A stretch of 64,000 nucleotides of DNA from contig JADDOH010007936.1 of NCBI GenBank assembly GCA_016648135.1, positions 1 through 64,000 of the forward strand. Reading direction: 5' to 3'. The notes under the pieces were generated by a model that was not told where the DNA came from, searched no databases, and saw only the letters and a program-made list of their open reading frames with translations. Every line of letters starts with the position of its first letter. Within the stretch, counting starts at the first letter, position 1. This DNA is from Agrypnia vestita (lineage: Eukaryota > Arthropoda > Insecta > Trichoptera > Phryganeidae). Shown piece by piece: positions 55,321 through 64,000 of this stretch. Made by a program: the position numbers and the translations under genes.

Positions 55321-56825
55321 TTTTTTCAATCATTTATAAATGCTAGTTTACACCGTATACGCACAAATAAATAAGTAAGTCAAACTACTTTTCGAAAGAT
55401 AAATACAATTTAATTATTATAGAATACTTGCGGGGTGATTACATTTCGTAGCAAAGTGCATTTCACGAAACACGGAATATCTGCGTTCACGGTCCATGAA
55501 CCGCTGTTTATCTTCTGTCTGTGGATTTACATCTGCGAGACCACCCAGGCAGACAAAGGAGGAGAGCAATGGTCGAATGATAAGCCACACGAAGCGAAGC
55601 GGATTCGCTAAGAATATTCGGAAAAACAAAACTATTTTTACCCGAAACGAGGCGCCATCTCCCGCATTCCAGTCGCATTACTTTCCGAGTTTTATTTCAT
55701 CTGTCGTGTACTTTTTGTCGTCGCCTTTTTCACCGCCATCTCTTTGATTTGCCCTTTGTGCTCCTGCATCCAATTAAAATGAAATGTGTGGATGACTCCG
55801 AGCGCAGATCAAATACGCCGGCTGGGCTTTCGTGAACCAAAAAAATCGTCAGGTTTAAATACACTAAACAGTAATTGTGCCAATGTAATTTAAATTTGAT
55901 GAGAAAACCTTAATTCACAGACTTTTGAGAAGAAATTTTAGTTGAATGCATTTTCCAATTTACTCTAATAACCTAAAAAAGAGTAGCAAAAAATAAACGA
56001 CATTTGAAATACATTTATTTATTCTTTACTACTCATAAATAATAAGCAAATCATAAGTAGCAAAGTATATATTGATTGATAAAATGTGTCTTTTACGTAT
56101 ATCGTACATACGTAACAGGTTTATTTCAATTTTTATGTTTTTCATCCTTTCTTGTATCCTCTGGCATTTCATTGAGTTTCTTTTCTTTTCTTTTTCCTTT
56201 TTCTTTTTTTCTTCATTTCATTGTACAATATTTTTTCTTCATTTCATTGACCATCATAATTTTTTGAAATTCTACAGATTTATTTTGATTTCAGTATAAT
56301 TAAGACAAGTACCAATGCGAAAATTTAAAAAAAATCTTTTAATAAAATACTCTTAAAAGGTCAATAAATCTACAAGTACGAGTATATATAAAAACAGAAA
56401 AATGCTGTACAAAGAAAAATATTTATCCCTATAAAGGTCAAACATAAAAGACATGAAAAAATGATTAAAATATTTATTTTGTATATTACATTGTTTTGAA
56501 ACATAAAACTAATATACCTCATAAAATCCCAAAGATACCCAATTAAAATACGTATCTGTTGGTCTAGTTCTCTAAAGGCCAAAGGTATTAGCCTCGTCCC
56601 AGAGACTACCAAGTTACTCTTATTTTCATAGCACAAGTGCTTTACTAATTGTGTATTAAGTTGAAAATGTGTAGTAGGAATATTGGTATTACAAATATTC
56701 CGTAAATACGCCTCTTCATTTCCGTAAACTTAAAAAATATATGAATGTCATTGTTCCTTGAAGAAAATTTATCATAATATTTCGAAATTTTCGTGATTAA
56801 CTTTGTGGAAGTTCATTGTAAATAA
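55321..56825. other. Mixed; GC-richer patch 55430-55840
   Basis: The patch at 55430-55840 is less AT-rich than its surroundings and non-repetitive, for example AGACCACCCAGGCAGACAAA and CACGAAGCGAAGCGGATTCG. Its short frames on both strands overlap and are unrecognised. It could be a host conserved non-coding element or an unidentified exon, but I have no evidence for splice sites. The remainder is AT-rich with a TTTCTTTTC tract near 56180-56250. Confidence 0.35.
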
Positions 56826-56931
56826 CTATGAATAAAACACAACGTTGTTTACTTCACACAATGACATTTCAATTAATTTGTTTAATTAAAGTGTCATTAT
56901 GTGAAGTAAAAATGTTGTGTTTTATTCATAG
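56826..56931. mobile_element. 106-bp foldback element
   Basis: Arms of about 41 nt: CTATGAATAAAACACAACGT..TTACTTCACACAATGACA on the left, and on the right TGTCATTATGTGAAGTAA..ATGTTGTGTTTTATTCATAG, inverted, with only a few mismatches and a ~25-nt A/T loop. It is compact, non-coding and MITE-like. No clear target duplication beyond flanking A residues. Confidence 0.75.
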
Positions 56932-58159
56932 AACATTTATCGTCGAGTATATAATTAATATATTTGTACTTACTGACTGTAGGTATCTATAAACATTTGG
57001 GAAAAGTGTGTGGTGTTTGGAAAGGATTCCCACCCATCCAGAGGTGTCCTATCGTATCTGCATATGGCGTGTATTGTGTGACCAGTGTGTATGAGATGAG
57101 TACCGCAGAGGTGGACTGAGGTGCAGGGTGCAAATGATATTCATAGTTACATGTTGTTCTGTATTGTTACAATCAATAGATGGCGACAGAGTGGTGGTAC
57201 TAACTTGTGACGATCAGACCCGGGTTAGCCGCATCGAGCCCTGATTTGTGGACACAAATCAAACGCGTGCGGCTAGACTCGCGACGGCTCTCGACCGCCA
57301 CCACACATGTGTATAACGAATACAATGCGAAAATATTGATTTTTATTGAAAATTATGTCAAAATAAATTTTATAAACAGTCAATGTTTTTGCATTTATTT
57401 ATGAATTTTTTTTATACGAACATGTGTACAAAAAAAATTACGAAAACATGCCTTTTTTTATTTTTATTTATATCAGAAGTCATTATATATACAAGATTAT
57501 TTTAACAAAACGCTTATTGGAAAGACAACTACCACTAATTTTGTTTTATGTTTGCCAGATCAAAACTTTAAGAAAATATTTATAATTTTATTTTAAATAT
57601 TGACATATTTTGATGTCTATAGATTCGCAGTATTGATTGGTCTTGCACTTCTGGATAAAGCCGAGCCAAACTGATAATATAAACTAACATTTTTATAGCA
57701 ATTTGTATTTTTTGCAAGTCTTGTGCTTCACGCATTATTTAAAGATAGAATTCAAGGTCAGTGATTTATAAGTAATGTGATAAAGATTGATGCAAAGAAT
57801 GTGAACGCTTAAGAAAATGGAAATTTTGATGTACAAGAAAAACACTTTTGCCTTGAAGAGAGCCAAAAAAAGGAATTCTTGTAAATATTTACATAATTTA
57901 AGCAACTGATTTAATCTGCTAACAGATTTAAAATGAGTGAGTTGTCAGTTTCTGGGGATAACAAGTGTAAAGCGAATAGCTTAGTATTTCATTATCCGTT
58001 AACCAACAAAATCCCTATACATTTATTTAATAACCAAAATTCATGAATTTATAATTAAAATACTAATTTTCTTTCCAACTATCCCAAATCATCAGTGTGC
58101 TTTTTGAGTTTATCTAAATACATATTGTCACAATATTCTAAAATGGAAAACTTGTTGTC
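56932..58159. other. AT-rich, no recognised gene
   Basis: A GC-richer patch at 57010-57310 (CACCCATCCAGAGGTGTCC, GACCCGGGTTAGCCGCATCG, CGCGACGGCTCTCGACCGCC) includes CAATAGATGGCGACAGAGTG, but I cannot assign it. Confidence 0.45.
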
Positions 58160-58324
58160 AAGAGCTTATTGGTGTAGTGGTTATGATGCTCGTCTAGGGA
58201 CGGTGATTCTAGCACCGATCAAGGACACCAGAAAATTAGTCTTTAGTTTCACAGTACGGACTTTTAGCTTAGTTTGAAAATAGTTAGAATACTAATGCGA
58301 CACGTATTCCGTGCTTGTATCTTT
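58160..58324 (+). mobile_element. tRNA-derived SINE, family A, copy 3
   Basis: GAGCTTATTGGTGTAGTGG, an A-box-like TGTAGTGGTTATGATGC, a diverged B-box region (GATTCTAGCACC), CAAGGACACCAG, a body with TTTTAGCTTAGTTTGAAAA, and the 3' signature AATGCGACACGTATTCCGTG. Order and signature match 39386-39566. The B box is the most altered part, so this copy is probably transcriptionally dead. Confidence 0.8.
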
Positions 58325-59719
58325 ATTTATTAAAAAAATGTACTCGGTCGTACATAGGTTTTGAGAACGATTTGAAAGATTTTAGAATATTTAAGAAGGA
58401 TTTGAAAGCCTATCGAATACGCGAATATATACCTACCAAAAGTTTCGAGAAATCGGGTCGATACGATAAATTTTATCTTAGTTCCGTTACTTTATGACAT
58501 GATTTAGTTAGTAAGGTTGATTAACGTTACCAAATAAATTACCAAACAAATACAGGAATAGATAAGCAGCTGAAATTTATGCCCAGTGACTTTGTATTTG
58601 TGTGATTGCACGGATTCACAGTGCGCTATCTTTACGCCTTGACTATGGCTTTCTATCGCTTCTCAAAAAAAATTCTGAACTGACTGAAAGAAACATCTTA
58701 GGACCGCTAAGCAATTTATAAGGACTCAGTTTCGCCAATCTTCTGGTATGTATTCGCGAATTCGACCGGCTTTTAGATCTTTCTAAAATATTATACAATA
58801 TCGAGACTGTTCGAAAACCATTGATTTTTACTAGATTTGAGAATCTCCTGACAATATGATATTGTAATGTTAATCAAAACGGAACGGTTAATCAAGACAT
58901 TGATAGGAGTTATTTGTAAAGCGTTGGATATATAGTTGATCATTGATTTCTAATTGACAATGAACAAAAAATACGGAAAAATGAAATAACCTTTTGAAAC
59001 AACCTCAACAATTACTGCGCATGAAAAATAAGTATTGAATGATAGGGTTAAATAATATTATAAAAATACTAGGTACAATCGACAATCTCCTGGAGATGAA
59101 TTGCTTTTAGTGTTAATACCACTTAATCAATACTTTTGTCGTATTCCAATTCCCCGTAAATTTCCAACGTTTTTAAAATAATCTCTTCCAGCTTTGTTGA
59201 CAAACACAAATATTATCTATTCATCTATAATTTACGTCTGGAATATTGACTGACAAATTTATTTGGTAAAATTAGAGGTAGAATTTTAATCTTATTTTTG
59301 GTAATAAAATTGAAATAATTTATAGCGTGTTATTTTATATTATAAAATCGGTAGAATTCTCTTTTACACACAGTGCTAGCACATAATAAATTCGTCATAT
59401 TCATGTGCCATCTTCTATAAAAGTTGCCGTGTGCTTATTTATTCTATGAAAGATGGATAAGATCTTCGTCATTTTGGATAATGAACCACACTTTGAGGTC
59501 ATGCGGCCATGACGACCTCTTACTACTTATGCCTACCTGCCTTCTATATTCCACTGCAAACATAATTTCTCATAGCGGTAATGTTTCTGAAGTCAGCAGC
59601 TTTACTGTATTTGATAATTGTTATTAGTTCTCTTGCCTTTCTCATATATTTTATCTCTTCATTAGTAATATGGTTAACCAATGAGATCTTTTGCATACAA
59701 CTACAAAGCCACAATAGTA
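58325..59719. other. AT-rich, no recognised gene
   Basis: Several 60-67-codon frames (58315-58497, 59424-59627) without recognisable domains. No repeats of note. Confidence 0.55.
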
Positions 59720-59900
59720 CAGCAGACCCTCGATATTCATTATAAATCCATTCCTGATGGACGGATGAATATCAAAACGGATGAATATCAAACAAATTTT
59801 TTCCATAGGAATTAATTAAAAATGGTTTCGACCTATATCTTTTCTTACAAAGTTTTTTGCTCAAAAATCGATCTCGAAAATTATTGCAAATATGTTTTAG
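59720..59900 (+). mobile_element. Terminal part of a TA-flanked DNA transposon
   Basis: After TA (59718-59719) comes CAGCAGACCCTCGATATTCA, then TTATAAATCCATTCCTGATGG, GGACGGATGAATATCAAAAC twice in overlapping form, and TTTTTTCCATAGGAATTAAT. Starts of the form CAG.AGACCCTCG with nested GAATATC subrepeats and a CCATAGGAATTAAT block are familiar from mariner/pogo-type elements (recollection, not a search). No matching opposite end or transposase was found in the window, so it is truncated. Confidence 0.45.
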
Positions 59901-61689
59901 TTACGTATTAACCACAATTAAAAAAAAAAACTGTTTCCACATAACCGTGGTGGAACATTATTTATTTAAAAAAATAATAAAATAATGTAATAAACAAGAG
60001 TGGTTGGGTACACTTTACAGGTGGGATAAATATAAATTTTTCGGGCGATTCTTAAACAAAAATTTTGACGAACAAACAGAATCAAAATGGGCAAATATTT
60101 AGGGTTCATTATATTCCATTGCCGTCTATTATCATAAATTCAATGACTGTTTGCGTAGATAGGTATAATATTCCAATTTTTTTTAAATCTACGAACCTCA
60201 AGAATGATCTGAATTATGGCCATATTATTTTAATTACTTCTATTCTACAACTCTGCTATCCATTGTCAGTTTTACTAACTATTTTTGGGCACCTATACCA
60301 TAATATATAGTATTAGCCCGAAACTGTATAAAAAAATGTATATAATTAAGGATTTCCCAAAACGCTAAACGTTTAGAACAAATTGTAAATTAATTTAAGG
60401 ATCTAGAATACACAGAAAATCTCGGAAAATTCGCAAAAATACGGTTTCTTATAAAAGCGGGTTGCGAGTTTAGTTTTATTAGTTTGTTTTGACGTTTGAT
60501 GGAGGCCATTTTGGATATTTAACCAAATTCTTTACATAAAAGTGACAAGTTAAGCGAAGCAACGGGCGGTGATTGAGTGCATATTATATTCAAGCAACGA
60601 AAAAATTAAAGGAGTACCTACCTACGTATTCCCGATAACAAACCAGTGCAACAAGGACGGTGTTTTAAAATGTTCTACTGATTAAAGATTTTCAAAAGTG
60701 ATTTGACCTTTGGTGATAAATAAAAAGTTAATTATTTTCAGACGTTTGTTTTAATACATTTCATTTAGTCTCCCATCGTCGCGATCCCGTTACAGCATTT
60801 ATAGACTGAATTAGAAAACTCATCATTGCAATGAGTGTGAATAAAAAGAACTGACCCCAGATTATGAAAAAAAAAATTGAAAAGGAAAAGTAGGTTAAAC
60901 TATTTTCATCACGAGTGGGTCTTGAACTTGAAGTCTTGTCTCGAAGTGGGCCGTGATTTGCTTTAAATTACTAGTACAATATGTTACTTCTTCACATCGT
61001 TTTTTGATTCAGAAAAACTAATTTTTAGCAACCCTGTGAGAAATACCGTGGCTGCCTCGGCGACAAATATTTCGGCTTAAGCACGTGTCGTCTCACACGT
61101 GGATTAAATTACACCCAGAAGACAATGCGACGCTCAGTTTCTGTGGCGTCGTCTTGTGGCGCAAAAATTATTTTTCGTTTATGTCGCTTAGGACAACGAG
61201 TTAATTCCAAAATAATTTACAATTTATAACTGAGATAGTTAGTTAGAAAACCTTGTCTTAGTTTATATAAAAATCACTCTCATCATCAAATGTTATTTAT
61301 TACACATATTATTCATAGCACCTGATCACGAGGCAACTGCTTGTCTTTAAACTGTAGTAATAGCAAAATAACTCACCGTGTAGTACAAATACTACAAATT
61401 TTAATTCAATGTAAATTGAAGTAATCATACAACTGTTATATCAATCATAAATATATAATTTTTTTTAATTCTAGATAAACCTCAATTTTTTTTTTTTAGA
61501 TTTTATTAAAGTTGTGTAATAGAGACAAAATTATATTTTTTTTTGGAAAAGTAATTAGGCATCGAAGGTTTTGGGTGTTCATAAGGCTTACAACATATTG
61601 TACGGCTGGCTCAAGTGATCACTTGACACTATGTATATTCACCATTTCAACCCTTGATAGAGTAGCATATCTGTCAAATTTTTTGGATG
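59901..61689. other. AT-rich, no recognised gene
   Basis: The piece 60470-60790 is less AT-rich, with TTTGACGTTTGATGGAGGCC and TCCCATCGTCGCGATCCCGT. It might be a long terminal repeat fragment, but no partner copy exists here. A patch at 61080-61200 (GGCGTCGTCTTGTGGCGC) is unassigned. Confidence 0.45.

Positions 61690-61744
<55 letters not shown>
61690..61744. repeat. (TA)n microsatellite
   Basis: An almost uninterrupted (TA)n tract. Frames crossing it translate as Tyr/Ile runs and are not genes. Confidence 0.95.
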
Positions 61745-64000
61745 GTATTTGAGTTTTATAACCCATTTCACATTTGTGTTGTAATTATCATTTAGAGCCA
61801 CCGGCGTCCAAAGCTTTTTCATTTCCTTAATCAAATACAGATGTCACTAATGAGGTATCTTTGGATTGGATTCATTAAAGCAATATCCTTTATATGTGTA
61901 AATGAGATTCTTCGGGATAAAAATCCAGTATGCACTGTGTTCTTTGAAAACTTTGAACAAACTCAATATATTCTTTATTATTTTTATTTATCGAACTCAT
62001 TATGACGTTTCAGATAAGTTCAGAATTAATTTCAGTTAAAAACAACATATTTACTTTTAATTCAGAGTAGACTTTTGATATTTAAATGTTTTTGATGTTT
62101 AAATTTAGCACTAAGTGAGGATGTCTTTTCATCGTCATAAATTTATGTAGCTAAGTTATAATAGATACTGCGAATTTTCAATACCAATTTTGAATCCAAA
62201 ATGATTTTGTCGTTATCTCTTAACATGTAAATTAAAAAAAACTTTTAATGTAAACGAATTAAGAAAACACCGAAGTCATGAATTCCTAACTAACTTTATA
62301 AAGTCATTTTCCATTTGAGCATCTTCACGTTTCATCTGAGAATATTTCCAGTCTCCGGATAACGGGAAGGGCGATGGAGTGTTCCTACACTTTGGAAATT
62401 CTCCGGAGTTAAATTCGATTAAGTTCCTGGAGCAAAAGGAATATGCCAATGAAACGAGTACCGAAGATTTCTGCTAAACGTATGAATAATGAAGATGGGA
62501 AAACTTTTAAGGCAATCATGCAGCCCAAGCAAAGGTGAGGGGATTTGATAATACCTGATTATAAAATGATCTGGATGTTTAATTATCACCGACCAATAGG
62601 TTGCTTTGGCAGATGTTTAATTACCTCGTGTATAAATTTCGCGATATGCTGATGTATATATGTAAATGAAATGAAAGTTGCGAGTTCGTGGGAAGATCAG
62701 TGCTCATCTGTTGAAATATAATCTCCTGGCACATTTTGTGTGTGGTCGCTGAAGGCACGCTGCGTGAATCGAATACAGTGTGGTGCGCAAAGGACAACAG
62801 AAAGCTGTGAATGGTTGACGAGTTGGATGTATAGAATAAACAGAAAATACTCATGGTTGGTTAAATGTCGAATTTATTGCAAGGACATGTTAAAAAAGTA
62901 TAGTTTGTGGAATAAAAAAATATTTTGACCGTCTTGTTCGGTGTTCGAAGAAAGAATAATGAAAGGTACATCGGTGCCCGCGGTCTACCATTGGTGGATC
63001 GTCTCTAGTGCAATTGGTCCTCACGAGTCCGGATAGGCATAAGGTAAGGTATCTTCCACAATATTATTAAAAATCAATCACAGAATGTACAGGGAAACGT
63101 CACATCAGTTAAAACATCTAACATCTATTTAGGAAAAATACAAGTCAGTAAGATATACATAAATTATAAAAATTTGTTGACTGAACTTCATGGCACAAAC
63201 AAGAAGAAATAAAAAATACTAATCACTTAAGTCAGCCGTACGATAGGTTGTAAGCCCTATGGACATCCGAAAAGACTTCCATACCTACTTTCCTATACAA
63301 AATATAGCTTCGTCTCTATGAGACATCTATAATATATCTTGATTATAAATATACTGTTTTATAGCATACCTAGAAAACAATCGTACAATAGGGAGAAGTT
63401 TTGTTATAATCAAAATAATATTTTAAAAAAACAAATGGATAATTCAACACGCCTTATATTCGAAGTATTCAAAATGTTTAAATTCATTGTTTTAGTCTGG
63501 AAACATACAATAATACAAATAATTAATGTAAGAAACAAGCTTTTTTACAACTGAAAATCGCACACGACAAAAATACACATAATACCCACAAAATTGCAAT
63601 ACCTTATTTAATCAATATCATTATGCATATCTAAAAAATAATTTTAACAATCTACCGGATGAGGTCAGAAAAATCATTCCCAAAAAAAAAAATTTAAATT
63701 CGTTTAAGGTATTTTTTTTATCAAAATCGCATTAATAATTTTAAACCTTTTTTTAAAAATAAAATCATACATATGCGCATGTATAAAAATTAATTCATTT
63801 CACCACGATACTCCTCTAAATACAAGCGCCCGCTTCTATAGAAAGAAACATCTTATACCTACATGGAGTTGTTGGAGTTAAATTGAGTGTTTTAGTACCA
63901 TAACTCGAGTAACTTGAATGTTATATGTAATCTGAAGACGTCACTATACTCGTACATTTATTACATGTATATAAAAAAGGGTGGACACAAAATCTTTAAT
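61745..64000. other. AT-rich, no recognised gene
   Basis: A moderately GC-richer, non-repetitive part at 62330-62830 (CCAGTCTCCGGATAACGGGA, AGCCCAAGCAAAGGTGAGGG) may be host unique sequence. AAAGGTGAGG at about 62532 looks like a 5' splice site, but no coding exon can be attached. The right end is low complexity. Confidence 0.45.

Noticed and set aside
61512..61834. 90- and 71-codon frames crossing (TA)n
   Set aside because: They are Tyr/Ile runs from the microsatellite.

Overview
This window looks like repeat-dense, AT-rich nuclear DNA from an insect. Lepidoptera is my best guess, from frequent TACCTACC-type words and the mix of LINE, Penelope-like, mariner and tRNA-derived SINE sequences, but no host gene is present to confirm it. 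I see no convincing host coding exon, rRNA, functional tRNA gene or CRISPR array. Nearly every recognisable protein-like stretch belongs to a mobile element, and most are decayed. The window could be intergenic DNA or the inside of a long intron.

Layout, 1-24 kb. A ~60-bp minisatellite (1-620) is followed by unassigned DNA. Copy 1 of a large non-coding interspersed repeat lies at about 3530-7499. Then come several LINE 3'-end remnants: 7935-8205, 8715-8880 and 9560-9850 on the minus strand; 12810-13140, 14560-14830 and 17842-18040 on the plus strand. Between them are a 143-bp TA-flanked MITE (14289-14431), a hammerhead-ribozyme-like motif (16244-16275), a tRNA-derived SINE (18100-18285), a 515-bp long-TIR MITE (19546-20060) and a dead mariner transposase (20470-21400). 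A Penelope-like element (22187-24470) carries RT and GIY-YIG domains, two in-frame stops and a 578-bp inverted duplication of its own 3' part at its 5' side. (TA)n flanks both ends.

Layout, 25-38 kb. Copy 2 of the large repeat (about 25350-30740) has gained internal tandem expansions of 413 bp x2, ~307 bp x3 and 134 bp x4. Downstream are a LINE scrap (32495-32615), three perfect-stem hairpins (33189-33782), a second SINE family (35592-35775) and another hammerhead-like motif (36398-36430, minus). That motif abuts the best-preserved coding region in the window: a 5'-truncated LINE whose RT frame is open from 36463 to 37926 and ends in a (TTAG)n tail.

Layout, 38-64 kb. This part holds a SINE copy (39386), a Ty3/gypsy-type integrase C-terminal remnant (41640-42190, minus), a duplicated GAAACGAGTC-bearing segment beside (TA)n (43029-43317), a 94-bp x5 array (43511-43975) and an inverted pair of a third SINE family (48857-49304). 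Further on are a 422-bp long-TIR element (53629-54050), a LINE copy with the head-to-head arrangement expected from twin priming (54826-55320), a 106-bp foldback (56826-56931), another SINE (58160-58324), a DNA-transposon end (59720-59900) and (TA)n (61690-61744). The rest is AT-rich DNA in which I recognise nothing.

The elements do not form a pathway. They are layered insertions. The least explained item is the ~4-5.4 kb non-coding repeat, which ends in a strongly conserved module with two CCAAT-like boxes. All alignments here were made by eye, and boundaries are approximate unless stated.
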